A stretch of 64,000 nucleotides of DNA from Theodoxus fluviatilis (lineage: Eukaryota; Mollusca; Gastropoda; Cycloneritida; Neritidae). Position 1 is the stretch's first letter. Each line of letters opens with the position of its first letter. Shown piece by piece: positions 23,937-36,800 of the stretch. The translations under genes were made by a program, and so were the position numbers. The notes beneath the pieces are model-generated. The model saw only the letters and a list, made by a program, of their open reading frames with translations, did no database searches and was not told where the DNA came from. Where the stretch lies: contig JAWQFJ010000517.1 in the NCBI GenBank assembly GCA_034096865.1, positions 192,501 through 256,500 on the forward strand, given 5' to 3'.

Positions 23937-26900
23937 CCATCTCTCTCAGATGTCCCACTGTCCATCTCTCTCAGACGTCCCATCGTCCATCTCTCTCTGA
24001 TGTCCCATAGCCCATCTCTCTCTGATGTCCCATAGACCCTCTCTATCTCTGATGTCCCATAGCCCATCTCTCTCTGATGTCCCATAGACCCTCTCTATCT
24101 CTGATGTCCCATAGCCCATCTCTCCCTGATGTCCCATAGCCCATCTCGCCCTGACTTCCCTTAGCTCATCTCTCTCTGATATCCCATAGCCCCTCTCTCT
24201 GATGTCCCATAGCCCATCTCTCCATGATGTCCCATAGCCCCTCTCTATCTCTGATGTCCCATAGCCCATCTCTCTGATGTCCCATAGCCCATCTCTCCAT
24301 GATGTCCCATAGCCCCTCTCTCTGATGTCCCATAGCCCATCTCGCCCTACTTCCCTTAGCTCATCTCTCTCTGATATCCCATAGCCCCTCTCTCTGATGT
24401 CCCATAGCCCATCTCTCCATGATGTCCCATAGCCCCTCTCTTTGATGTCCCATAGCCCATCTCGCCCTGACTTCCCTTAGCTCATCTCTCTCTGATATCC
24501 CATAGCCCCTCTCTCTGATGTCCCATAGCCCATCTCTGATGTCCCATAGCCCATCTCTCCCTGATGTCCCATAGCCCATCTCTCCCTGATGTCCCATAGC
24601 CCATCTCTCTCCGATGTCCCATAAACCCTCTCTATCTCTGATGTCCCATAGCCCATCTCTCTCCGATGTCCCATAGACCCTCTCTATCTCTGATATCCCA
24701 TAGCCCATATCTCTCTGATGTCCCATAGACCCTCTCTATCTCTAATGTCCCATACCCCATCTCTCTCTGATGTCCCATAGACCCTCTCTATCTCTGATAT
24801 CCCATAGCCCATATCTCTCTGATGTCCCATAGCCCCTCTCTCTGATTTCCCATAGCCCATTTCTGATGTCCCATTGCCCATCTTTCCCTGATGTCTCATA
24901 GCCCAACTCTCTCTGACGTCCCATAGCCCATCTCTCTCTGATGTCCCATTGCCCATCTTTCCCTGACGTCTCATAGCCCAACTCTCTCTGACGTCCCATA
25001 GCCCATCTCTCTCTGATGTCCCATAGCCCTTCTCAGACGTCCCACAGTCCATCTCTCTCTGATGTTCCATAACCCATCTCTCCCTGACGTCCCATTGCCC
25101 ATCTTTCTCTGATGTCTCATAGCCCAACTCTCTCTGACGTCCCATAGCCCATCTCTCTCTGATGTCCCATAGCCCAACTCTCTCTGACGTCCCATAGCCC
25201 ATCTCTCTCTGATGTCCCATTGCCCATCTTTCCCTGATGTCTCATAGCCCAACTCTCTCTGACGTCCCATAGCCCATCTCTCTCTGATGTCCCATAGCCC
25301 ATCTCTCTCTGATGTCCCATAGCCCAACTCTCTCTGACGTCCCATAGCCCATCTCTCTCTGATGTCCCATTGCCCATCTTTCCCTGATGTCTCATAGCCC
25401 AACTCTCTCTGACGTCCAATAGCCCATCTCTCTCTGATGTCCCATTGCCCATCTTTCCCTGATGTCTCATAGCCCAACTCTCTCTGACGTCCCATAGCCC
25501 AACTCTCCCTGACGTCCCATAGCCCATCTTTCTCAGACGTCCCACAGTCCATCTCTCTCTGATGTTCCATAACCCATCTCTCCCTGACGTCCCATTGCCC
25601 ATCTCTCTCTGATGTCCCATAGCCCATCTTTCTCTGATGTCCCATAGCCCATCTTTCCCTGACGTCCCATAGCCCCTCTTTCTCACGTCCCATGGCCCAT
25701 CTCTCCCTGACGTCCCATAGCCCATCTCTCCCTGACGTCCCATAGCCCAACTCTCCCTGACGTCCCATTGCCCATCTCTCCCTGACGTCTCATTGCCCAT
25801 ATCTCCCTGACTTTCCATAGCCCATCTTTCTCAGACGTCCCACAGCCCATCTCTCCCTGACGTCCCATCTTCCTCTGATGTCCCATAGCCCATCTCTCTC
25901 TGATGTTCCATAGCCCATCTCTCTCTCCGAGTTCCATAGCCCATCTCTCTCTCCATGTTCCATAGCCCATCTCTCTCTGATGTCCCATAGCCCATCTCTC
26001 TCTGATGTCCCATAGCCCAACTCTCCCTGACGTCCCATAGCCCATCTCTCTCTGATGTCCCACAGCCCATCTCTCTCTGATGTCCCATTATCCATCTCTC
26101 TCTGATGTCCCATAGCCCATCTCTCTCTGATGTCCCATAGCCCATCTCTCTCTGACGTCTCATAGCCCATCTCTCTGATGTCCCATTATCCATCTCTCTC
26201 TGATGTCCCATAGCCCATCTCTCTCTACATGTTCCATAGCCCATCTCTCTCTGAAATCCCATAGCCCATCTCTCCCTGACGTCCCATAGCCCATCTCTCC
26301 CTGACGTCCCATAGCCCATCTCTCTCTGATGTCCCATTGCCCATCTCTCCCTGACGTCCCATAGCCCAACTCTCCCTGACGTCCCATAGTCCAACTCTCC
26401 CTGATGTCCCATAGCTCATCTCTCCCTGACGTCCCATAGCCCAACTCTCCCTGACGTCCCATAGCCCATCTCTCTCTCCGTGTCCCATAGCCCATCTCTC
26501 TCTGAAATCCCATAGCCCATCTCTCCCTGACGTCCCATAGCCCAACTCTCCCTGACGTCCCATTGCCCATCTCTCTCATGTCCCATAGCCCATCTCTCTA
26601 CATGTCCCATAGCCCATCTCTCCCTAATGTCCCATAGCCCTTCTCTGTCCATGCCCCATCTCTCTCTCCATATCCCATCTCTCGATCCATGCCCCATAGC
26701 CCATCTCTCTCTCCATGTCCCATCTCTTGATCCATGCCCCATAGCCCATCTCTACATGCCCCATGGCCCATCTCTCTCTCCATGTCCCATCTCTCGGTCC
26801 ATGCCCCATAGCCCATCTCTCTCTCCATGTCCCATAGTCCATCTCTCTCTGATGTCCCATAGCCCATCTCTACATGTCCCAAAGCCCATCTCTCCCTGAC

Positions 26901-28651
26901 GTCCCATAGCCCTTCTCTGTCCATGTCCCATGGCCCATCTCTCTCTCCATGTCCCATCTCTCTCTCTCCATGCCCCACAGCCCATCTCTCTCTCCATGTC
27001 CCATAGCCCATCTCTCTCTGATGTCCCATAGCCCATCTCTCTCTGATGTCCCATAGCCCATCTCTCCCTGACGTCCCATAGCCCATCTCTCCCTGACGTC
27101 CCATAGCCCATCTCTCTCTGATGTCCCATTGCCCATCTCTCCCTGACGTCCCATAGCCCAACTCTCCCTGACGTCCCATAGTCCAACTCTCCCTGATGTC
27201 CCATAGCCCATCTCTCCCTGACGTCCCATAGCCCAACTCTCCCTGACGTCCCATAGCCCATCTCTCTCTCCGTGTCCCATAGCCCATCTCTCTCTGAAAT
27301 CCCATAGCCCATCTCTCCCTGACGTCCCATAGCCCAACTCTCCCTGACGTCCCATTGCCCATCTCTCTCATGTCCCATAGCCCATCTCTCTACATGTCCC
27401 ATAGCCCATCTCTCCCTAATGTCCCATAGCCCTTCTCTGTCCATGCCCCATCTCTCTCTCCATATCCCATCTCTCGATCCATGCCCCATAGCCCATCTCT
27501 CTCTCCATGTCCCATCTCTTGATCCATGCCCCATAGCCCATCTCTACATGCCCCATGGCCCATCTCTCTCTCCATGTCCCATCTCTCGGTCCATGCCCCA
27601 TAGCCCATCTCTCTCTCCATGTCCCATAGTCCATCTCTCTCTGATGTCCCATAGCCCATCTCTACATGTCCCAAAGCCCATCTCTCCCTGACGTCCCATA
27701 GCCCTTCTCTGTCCATGTCCCATGGCCAATCTCTCTCTCCATGTCCCATCTCTCTCTCTCCATGCCCCACAGCCCATCTCTCTCTCCATGTCCCATAGCC
27801 CATCTCTCTCTGATGTCCCATAGCCCATCTCTCCATGTCCCATAGCCCATCTCTCTCTGATGTCCCATAGCCCATCTCTCTCTGATGTCCCATAGCCCAT
27901 CTCTCTCTGATGTCCCATAGCCCATCTCTCTCTGATGTCCCATAGCCCATCTCTATATGTCCCATAGCCCATCTCTCCCTGACGTCCCATAGCCCTTCTC
28001 TCTCCATGTCTCATGGCCCACCTCTCTCTCCATAGCCCATCTCTCTCTCCATGCCCCATAGCCCATCTCTCTCCATGTCCCATAGCTCATCTCTCCCTGA
28101 CATCACATAGCCCTTCTCTGTCTATGTCCCATCTCTCTCTCCATGTCCCATCTCTCGATCCATGTCCCATAGCCCATCTCTCTCCATGTCCCATGACCCA
28201 TCTCTCTCCATGTCCCATAGCCTATCTCTCTCTCCATGACCCACGACCCATCTCTCTCCATGTCCCATAGCCTATCTCTCTCTCCATGTCCCATGACCCA
28301 TCTCTTTCCATGTCCCATAGCCTATCTCTCTCCATGTCCCATGGCCCATCTCTCTACATGTCCCATAGCCTATATCTCTCTCCATGTCCCATGGCCCATC
28401 TCTCTACATGTCCCATAGCCTATCTCTCTACATGTCCCATAGCCTATCTCTCTACATGTCCCATAGCCTATCTCTCTACATGTCCCATAGCCTATCTCTC
28501 TACATGTCCCATGGCCCATCTCTCTACATGTCCCATAGCCTATCTCTCTACATGTCCCATAGCCTATCTCTCTACATGTCCCATGGCCCATCTCTCTGCA
28601 TGTCCCATAGCCTATCTCTCTCTCCATGTCCCAGAGCCCATCTTTCTACAA
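23937..28651. repeat. 25-bp minisatellite with 792-bp higher-order duplication
   Basis: About 4.7 kb of a unit close to TGTCCCATAGCCCATCTCTCTCTGA with C/T-rich variants (CTCCCTGACG, CTACATG, CTCTCCATG). Many blocks recur together: the sequence from about 26322 reappears almost unchanged 792 bases further on, including the same rare variants, showing segmental amplification. From about 28010 the unit becomes CTCTCTACATGTCCCATAGC-like. Long minus-strand frames (for example 25117-25818 and 26598-27371) reading WDIRERWAMGHQREMGYGTS are caused by the lack of stop codons in the unit and have no start or splice context; they are not annotated as genes. Confidence 0.95.
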
Positions 28652-28924
28652 AGTCTACAAAGTAATAAGGTAATTCAATTCAGAAAATGCCAAAAAGAAT
28701 GCCGTCAATTCTTGTAAAAGTCTCTTCACACAGAACCTCTATAAACTGCATTTCTTATTCAAGTTCTCGTGTTTGTTATAATTCTTATTTGGTAGGTTTG
28801 TAATGCCTCCTTTTTGACACTGAAATGTACATTTGACTGGAGCTGACTGTGCCGGAACAGGCATATTTTGAATAAATGAAATGATCGTCGTCGTCATCAT
28901 CATCACAACCACAACCACCATCAC

Positions 28925-28974
<50 letters not shown>

Positions 28975-29226
28975 ACATCATCACTGAAAATATATTCATC
29001 TTGCTCTCTTTTTTTTTTTTGGGGGGGGGTGGGGGGGTGGGGAGAGAATTTAAGCTTGATAACAACAAACACAACCCAAAAAAGAGAAGAGCTTAACAGA
29101 ATTCATAATACTTTGAGCCTGATTAAAATTCAAAGAGGTGAAAAGTAAATACGAAAACAAAAAGCGTCATGCATGCATGCATGCACACACACAGGTACAT
29201 ACATAATCACTCAACACGTGCACATG

Positions 29227-29273
<47 letters not shown>

Positions 29274-29473
29274 ACACACACACACACACACACACATTCG
29301 CTTGTTTACACACTCACTCACAATGTAAAAGTAAAATGAAGCCATTAATCAACTTCCTCCTTCCTAACTCCTCGCCCTTCACTCACTAGCATCACCACCA
29401 CCCCACCATCCCCATTTGCAGCCATTCTTGGACAGACTGTAACACAGCAGCCCACAGATGTAGTCAGGCCAAA
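28652..29473. repeat. Microsatellite cluster
   Basis: Contains (ATC)n at about 28900-28977, a T run and G run at 29009-29044, GCATGCAT and (CA)n tracts at about 29168-29296, and otherwise non-coding DNA. The methionine-rich and aspartate-rich frames here are readings of the trinucleotide repeat. Confidence 0.9.
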
Positions 29474-29775
29474 ATAAAAAATAGTTGTGGTTATGGTAAC
29501 ATGGAAAAATAAAAAACGATCCGTAGGTCGGCCTGACCCTTTTTCATAGAAAAGGCCAGAATGAACATAAATCACAATTTCTCTTTTGCTGAAAAAACAT
29601 TATTTTTCAAAACGTCAATAAAAATTCCCTGAGTGTTCACAAGGCAAGAAGATGAGACAGCACACAATCCGTTTATTACTGTCGATTTCTTCCTTCCTTT
29701 TTAATGATTGAAAATTAGGGTCGGCAGAAATAAATAGGGTCGGTCTGGTTATCGTAACCACAACTTATTTTTTGT
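29474..29775. mobile_element. MITE with inverted ends (better copy)
   Basis: The inverted ends are AAAAATAGTTGTGGTTATGG on the left and, as complement of the right end, AAATAAGTTGTGGTTACGAT. About 300 bp, no coding capacity, and related through the middle to 2558-2872. Inside each end lie further inverted motifs, GTCGGCCTGACCC against AGGGTCGGTCTGG. Target duplication is not certain, so the superfamily is left open. Confidence 0.65.
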
Positions 29776-30666
29776 TGTTGTCTAATCGATGTGACCTGAT
29801 CCGGCAAACAATTGCTGGAGCGAAATTGCAGAAAATACAAGTTTCTGACATGATTTTGGTCGAAATAGAGTTTTACCTATTTCTTGCTTCTGTGATCATT
29901 TTCTTATCATCTCCGAAATCTTTTAAGATAATTACAGCATTAAAAGGGGTTTTATTCACATTTATAGAGAAGTGTTCACCTATCTGTGTGTGTGGTCTGA
30001 AAAACACAGAATCTGACCGGGTTGAATAAATACATGTATCTAATAATCTCCAATGGCAACTGGTGCATATCATGTGATTCTAAAATCATTAGTCTTGTCT
30101 AGGTTTGCTCTGCGCACTCACATCTAAATCCTGTGGTAAAATAACTTTGTAAAGCTATTTTGACCCTCGTTGCCATGGGGTTTTTACAATCACCGCCTCT
30201 GTCAAAGTCAACGGCCATTTCCTCAATACAACTGAATTGCAGGTAGTCGTCTACAAACCGTTACAACTTCATTTTGCATAATCCGATTTGTATCATTCTT
30301 GCACCAATTAAAAGCTATAGTTTAGTAGTTTTTCATGATGCTAATAATTCAAAGTCTTCAAACAAGACTTTTGCTGGACCCCTTTTAACCCCTCCCACTC
30401 CAACCATCTTGTTTTTTGCTCATCTTCCAGGCCCTCCCCCCCCCCCCCCCTTTTTTTACGTGAACTGTATTCACCCCTCGTTATGTTCCCTTTTCCATGC
30501 CCTTACATGCTTGAACTCTTGTCAAGCATCATGTGTAGGGATTTGGTGAGCAGTTAAACCCTTCAGTGTACTCCTGAGGAAGGCAAGTAAAGCCGAAAAT
30601 TTCAGAAGTGAAGCAAAGGCTTGTTTGTTTGTCAGTCGTTTTGATCCTTAGATAGATAGATTAGTT
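29776..30666. other. Non-coding DNA without recognisable genes
   Basis: Short frames only. A C run at 30435-30449 is followed by a T run. At 30572-30605 the sequence reads TCCTGAGGAAGGCAAGTAAA then GCCGAAAATT, loosely resembling the element-like motif near 18570. Confidence 0.5.
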
Positions 30667-30697
30667 AGATTACACAGACAGACACACAGACACACAC

Positions 30698-30792
<95 letters not shown>

Positions 30793-30933
30793 CACAGACA
30801 GACACACAGACAGACACACAGACAGACAGACACACAGACAGACAGACAGACACACAGACAGACAGACAGACAGACAGACACACAGACAGACAGACACACA
30901 GACAGAGAGACAGACACACAGACAGACAGACAC

Positions 30934-30972
<39 letters not shown>

Positions 30973-31005
30973 CACAGGCAGACAGACACACAGACAGACA
31001 GACAC

Positions 31006-31040
<35 letters not shown>

Positions 31041-31127
31041 CACAGACAGACGGACACACAGACAGACGGACACACAGACAGACACACACACACACACAGA
31101 CAGACACACAGACAGACAGACAGACAC
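30667..31127. repeat. (GACA)n microsatellite
   Basis: About 460 bp of GACA tetranucleotide with CACACAGA interruptions spaced irregularly. The cysteine/valine/leucine/serine frames over it on the minus strand are repeat readings. Confidence 0.97.
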
Positions 31128-31500
31128 CGCCTTTCTCCATCCTTTGCTGCCATTCCTGTAGCATTCCTGTACGGACCTTGTTAACAACCAAGTCCCAGCT
31201 TCTTCCTCTCATGTTTCACTCCTTTGACTCCTTGTTCAAAATGTTGTGATCAAGTGACAACTTTGAAGAAGTGTTGGCTGTCCTTTCTCCACAAGGTCGC
31301 TAAATTTACAACAACTATACAGCACTTTGCGAGCGCCAACCTCCGCCAAACAAGCTGAACATCACAAGTGGTGACTGTAGAAGACTATACATTCAAACCG
31401 GATCGCTCGCCCTCTTGGTCTCGCGTGAGACTAGGGAGTGGTTAAAAATAAGCCACCTTAATTTGATGCTACAGCTGAGCTGGGCTGACAACAACGTTGA
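31128..31500. other. Non-coding DNA with a dispersed-repeat edge
   Basis: At 31320-31365 the text AGCACTTTGCGAGCGCCAAC then CTCCGCCAA resembles the start of the repeat at 3213-3590. The matching right part appears at about 32260-32415, so the material between (the tRNA-like SINE region) may have been inserted into an older repeat copy. This is inference from order only. Confidence 0.45.
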
Positions 31501-31554
31501 CGATATAAAAACCGCTGGCGCTGAACCTCCAGGTTTTGGCATTTAAAAAAAACA

Positions 31555-31664
31555 ACAACACAAAAAAAGATCGGGTTCGAACCCGCAACCTCTCGAGAAA
31601 AGAGGGGAAAATAAAAGTAAGGTTCGAACCCGCAACCTCTCACGTGTACAACAACGGGTGGGGT

Positions 31665-31702
<38 letters not shown>

Positions 31703-31870
31703 AATACCATACACACATTAACAAAAAAAAGCTTCTGTGCAGATTCGAACCCGCACTCGCATCCCCTACAACCAAGCATGTCCCAGCGACAAAAAAAAAT
31801 ATATTTGACGCGCTACCGAGTGAGCTAATCCATAAAGCTGTGAGGACCTCCAGTAAACCTGGAGGGATAA
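31555..31870 (-). mobile_element. tRNA-derived SINE with three B-box-like motifs
   Basis: Reading the minus strand from 31870: CCTCCAGGTTTACTGGAGG, then a tRNA-like head with A-box GATTAGCTCACTCGGTAGCG (about 31813-31832), a spacer, and B-box GTGCGGGTTCGAATCTGC at about 31739-31756. A (GA)n run then separates two more B-box-like pieces, GGTTGCGGGTTCGAACC near 31638 and again near 31583. The A/B-box pair with correct internal order supports a pol III tRNA-type promoter. The palindromic GGTTCGAACC makes the extra boxes readable on both strands. No intact cloverleaf was drawn, so it is not called a tRNA gene. Confidence 0.6.
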
Positions 31871-32511
31871 AAAATCCTTCTTTCTCCTTCACCAATGTCC
31901 AATCTCCTCGAAATTACGTCACGTTATCCGACGTCAAATGATCACGTCACACGTGCCAAAACTTCCCTTGAGTCGGGACAGAGTTCCGTCCCGTGCCTTC
32001 TTTGCAACACCAAAACGTAAAAAAGTCACTTTTTTTTCAAACCTCGATTCTGAAAATTTGATATATTCAATCGGACCTAACTTCCAGAAAGTGTGCAAAA
32101 TGTCAAGAAAATCCGTCCAGTAGTTTTTGAGATATCAGCCGTTAAGTCAGGACTGACAGACACACAGACACACACACATACAGAAAGACAGACAGATAAA
32201 GCTGTGAGGACCTCCAGTAAACCTGGAGGGAAAATTTCTGTTGATGGTTGTAATTCCATAATGAAATAACAGATAACATCCACAATGTTCTTAGAGTGAA
32301 ATGCTGACCTTGCATCAAATTTCATCAAAATCCGTGTTGAACTTTTCAGGTTATTTTGCCAAATAATGAACGAAAGAGTCCCACTAATGGACCGAAAAAC
32401 ATAACCTCTTGGTGGTGGTAAGGACTGAACAGGGAAAGTGCTTAATTATAGCCCACATGTTTACTGGGCTGCGAGGTGCGGTATGGGAAAGGCGGTTAAG
32501 ACTAAAGTATT
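31871..32511. repeat. Dispersed-repeat mosaic
   Basis: The segment AAAGCTGTGAGGACCTCCAG, continuing TAAACCTGGAGGG, occurs at about 31836-31867 and again at about 32199-32231, bracketing about 330 bp of non-coding sequence. The right portion, 32260-32415, matches the 3' part of the repeat at 3213-3590 (ATCAAATTTCATCAAAATCC, GTTATTTTGCC, AACGAA). Confidence 0.55.
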
Positions 32512-32692
32512 AAAGAATGAATGAACTAATGAAGCTTTACGACTAATCATCCTTTGTGGGCCATGTAAGGTCACTGATCACAAAAACCACCAAAGAAGGT
32601 GAGAGTTAGGGCAAGTCACGTCTAGATTTCCGGAGTCGCTTATGAATCGCGTTGGGAGACGTGGTCTATTCTTACCCCCAACCCACGGGGGG
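32512..32692 (-). repeat. Short dispersed repeat, inverted copy D
   Basis: On the minus strand it reads GTGGGTTGGGGGTAAGAATA, GACCACGTCTCCCAACGCGA, TTCATAAGCGACTCC, then CCTTACATGGCCCACAAAGG, ATGATTAGTCGTAAAGC, and a short (ATTC)n tail. It aligns block by block with copies A and B but has a different tail unit, which is common when tails are renewed at insertion. Confidence 0.6.
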
Positions 32693-33201
32693 GGGGGGGG
32701 GAGTGTGTTTGTGTGTGTGTGTGTGGAGTATGGTGTTCTAGGACATCACATGACAATTGATGCTTGGCACTATGATCAGGAAGTCAGGTACCAAGGCGGC
32801 CAAGGTTAGGTTGGGAGAATGGGAAACAGTAGCCAGGAACCACAGCAAAACACAAATTCTGGCACAAGAAATTCTCTACGATACATCTCACATGGACATG
32901 AGTACCTTGGAGTACCTTGACATCTTGACAGCCACTCTGTATTATAAAAAAACACACACACAAAACTTCTAGCAACAAGAGCACAAGTAAGGGGAAGAGG
33001 GTGCACTCTATTACAAGATTTACATATCTACAATAGGTAGTTTCCTCTGTCAGTAAAGGTCTCTGTGTGCGCGAGCGCGCATGTGTGTGTATGTGTGTGC
33101 ATGCATGTGTACATGCGCACTTGCGTGCATGTGTATGTGTTTGTGTGTATATGTGTGCATATGTGTGCATGCATGCATATGTGTGTGCACATGCTCGTGC
33201 A

Positions 33202-33235
<34 letters not shown>

Positions 33236-33861
33236 GTATGTGTATATGTGTGTGTCCCATTAAACATTTGTTCGTATGGTTGTTAATCCATCTAAACTGC
33301 TCTTTCTCTCTCTCTCTCTCTCTCTCTGTGTATGTGTGTGTGTGTATGTGTGTGAGTGTGTGAGTGTGTGTGTGTGTGCATGCGTGCATGCGTGCGTGAA
33401 TGCATGCATGCGCGTGCATGCATGTGTGCAGTGTGTGCGCGCGTGCGTGTGTGTGTGGAGAATGGTGTTTTAATGGCTGAAAAGTTGACCTCAGATAACT
33501 CATAGTCTTTTGAAAAGCCAAACCTATTCGGCCTTTCCCTCGTCAGTTGACTTATTGGAGAAGCACTGTCATTACAGTATAAACATGCTATTTTCTCTGG
33601 TATATATATCTGTTTCAAACACTAAATGACTATGTCGTTATAATATCTTAAACTGTCTTTTTTGACTCCTGAACCTGGTATTCTCACACACAATCACATA
33701 TGTTTTGTATCGTTACACAGAAGCTCGAAGAAATTTCCTCAGTTGACCAGTTAGCACAGATTTCTTGGTATACCTGGGCTCTGTGCCTCTACTTCTCTCT
33801 GGTCTAACCTGCTCATACACTGTCTGCGTTTGAAGTACTCACTCATGTCTCTGGGTGGCAA
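32693..33861. repeat. G run, TG-rich microsatellites and plain DNA
   Basis: A G run at 32687-32701 leads into (GT)n. TG/CATG-rich repeats fill about 33063-33465 with an internal (TC)n near 33301-33328. Between, the plus-strand segment 32787-32970 reads an open frame of balanced composition (EWETVARNHSKTQILAQEIL) that I do not recognise. It could be a fragment of an element or chance. 33466-33861 is plain non-coding DNA. Confidence 0.6.
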
Positions 33862-36800
33862 CAGAAATACTGTACAGTACCAATTGCAACAAAAGATATA
33901 GAGTACACACAGCAAGAACTGATATATAGTACCAACAGCAACAACAGTTATGGAACACACAGCAACAACAGATACAGATCACATAGCAACAACATATACA
34001 GAACACACAGCAACAACAGTTACGGAACACACAGCAACAACAGATACAGAACACATAGCAACAACAGATACAGAACACATAGCAACAACAGATACAGAAC
34101 ACATAGCAACAACAGATACAGAACACATAGCAACAACAGATACAGAACACATAGCAACAACAGATACAGAACACATAGCAACAACAGATACAGAACACAT
34201 AGCAACAACAGATACAGAACACATAGCAACAACAGATACAGAACACACAGCAACAACAGATACATAGCATACAGCAACAACAGATATACAGTACCAACAG
34301 CAACACCAGATATACAGTTCCAACAGCAGCAACAGATATACAGTACCAACAGCAACAGCAGATATACAGTACAAACATAAACAACAGATATAGTAACAAC
34401 AGCAACAGCAGATATACAGTTCCAACAGCAGCAACAGATATACAGTACAAACAGCAACAGCAGATATACAGTACAAACAGCAACAACAGATATACAGTTC
34501 AAACAGCAACAACAGATATACAGTACCAACAGCAACAGCAGATATTCAGTACAAACAGCAACAACAGATATACAGTACCAACAGCAACACCAGATATACA
34601 GTACAAACAGCAACAACAGATATACAGTACCAACAGCAACACCAGATATACAGTACAAACAGCAACACCAGATATACAGTACACACAGCAACAACAGATA
34701 TACAGTACCAACAGCAACAACAGATATACAGCACAAGCAGCAACAACAGATATACAGTACCAACAGCAACAACAGATATACAGTTCCAACAGCAACAACA
34801 CATATACAGTACACACAGCAACAACAGTTATGGAACATACAGCAACAACAGATACAGAACACATAGCAACAACAGATATAGAACACACAGCAACAACAGA
34901 TACAGTACACACAGCAACAACAGATATACAGTACACACAGCAACAACAGATATACAATTCCAACAGCAACAACAGATATACAGTACCAACGGCAACAACA
35001 GATATACAGTACCAACAGCAACAACAGTTATGGAACACATAGCAACAACAGATACAGAACACACAGCAACAACATATAGACAGTACCAACAGCAGCAACA
35101 TATATACAGCGACAACAGATATACAGTACCAACGGCAACAACAGATATACAGTACACACTGCAACAACAGATATACAGTACCAACAGCAACAACAGTTAC
35201 GGAACACATAGCAACAACAGATACAGAACACACAGCAACAACATATAGACAGTACCAACAGCAGCAACATATATACAGCAACAACAGATATACAGTACCA
35301 ACAGCAACAACAGATATACAGCACCAACAGCAACAACAGATATACAGCACCAACAGCAACAACAGATATACAGTACCAACTGCAACAACACATATACAGT
35401 ACCAATAGCAACAACAGATATAGAGTACCATCAGCAACAACAGATATACAGTTCCAACATTAACAACAGATATTCATTACCAACAGCAACAACAGATATA
35501 CAGTACCAACAGCAACAACAGCTATGCAGTACCAACAGCAACAACTGATACAGTACATACAGCAACAACAGAAACAGAACACACAGCAACAACAGACATA
35601 CAGTACCAACAGCAACAACATATATACAGTACCAACAGCAACAACAGATATACAGTACCAACAGCAACAACATATATACAGTACCAACAGCAACAACAGA
35701 TACAGTACACACAGCAACAACAGATACGGGACATACAGCGATAACAGATATACAATACCAACAGCAACAACAGATATACAGTTCCAACATTAACAACAGA
35801 TATTCAGTACCAACAGCAACAACAGATACAGTACCAACAGCAACAACAGATATACAATACCAACAGCAACAATAGATATTCAGTACCAACAGCAACAACA
35901 GATACAGTACAAACAGCAACAACAGATATACAGTTCCAACAGCAACAACAGATATACAGTTCCAACATTAACAACAGATATTCAGTACCAACAGCAACAA
36001 CAGGTATACAGTACCAACAGCAACAGCAGATATACAGTACCAACAACAACAGCAGATATACAGTACCAACAGCAACAACAGATATACAGTACCAACATCA
36101 ACAACAGACATACAGAACCAACAGCATCAACAGATATACAGTACCAACAGCAACAACAGATATACAGTACCAACAGCAACAACATATATACAGTACCAAC
36201 AGCAACAACAGATATACAGTACAAACAGCAACAACAGATATACAATACCAACAGCAACAACAGATATACAGTACCAACAGCAACAACAGATACAGAACAC
36301 ATAGCAACAACAGATACAGAACACACAGCAGCAACAGATACAGAACACACAGCAACAACATATATACAGCAACAACAGATATACAGTTCCAACAGCAACA
36401 ACATATATACAGTACAAACAGCAACAACAGATATACAGTACACACAGCAACAACAGATATACAGTACCAACAGCAACAACAGTTATGGAACACACAGCAA
36501 CAACAGATACAGAACACATAGCAACAGCAGATATACAGTACCAACAGCAACAACAGTTATGGAACACACAGCAACAACAGAAACAGAACACACAGCAACA
36601 GCAGATATACAGTACCAACAGCAACAACAGATATACAGTACCAACAGCAACAACAGATATACAGTACCAACAGTAACAACAGTTATGGAACACACAGCAA
36701 CAACAGATACAGAACACACAGCAACAGCAGATATACAGTACCAACAGCAACAACAGATATACAGTACCAATAGCAACAACAGATATACAGTACCAACAGC

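Noticed and set aside
23946..28083. Long open frames reading GLWDIRERWAMGHQ on the minus strand
   Set aside because: The 25-bp unit has no stop codon in any minus frame, so long frames are automatic. The frames overlap in all phases.
30648..31212. [13 protein letters not shown] reading frames
   Set aside because: (GACA)n microsatellite read in three phases.
31739..31835. A functional tRNA gene on the minus strand
   Set aside because: A and B boxes are present, but the distance between them and the lack of a pairing acceptor stem fit a SINE head better.
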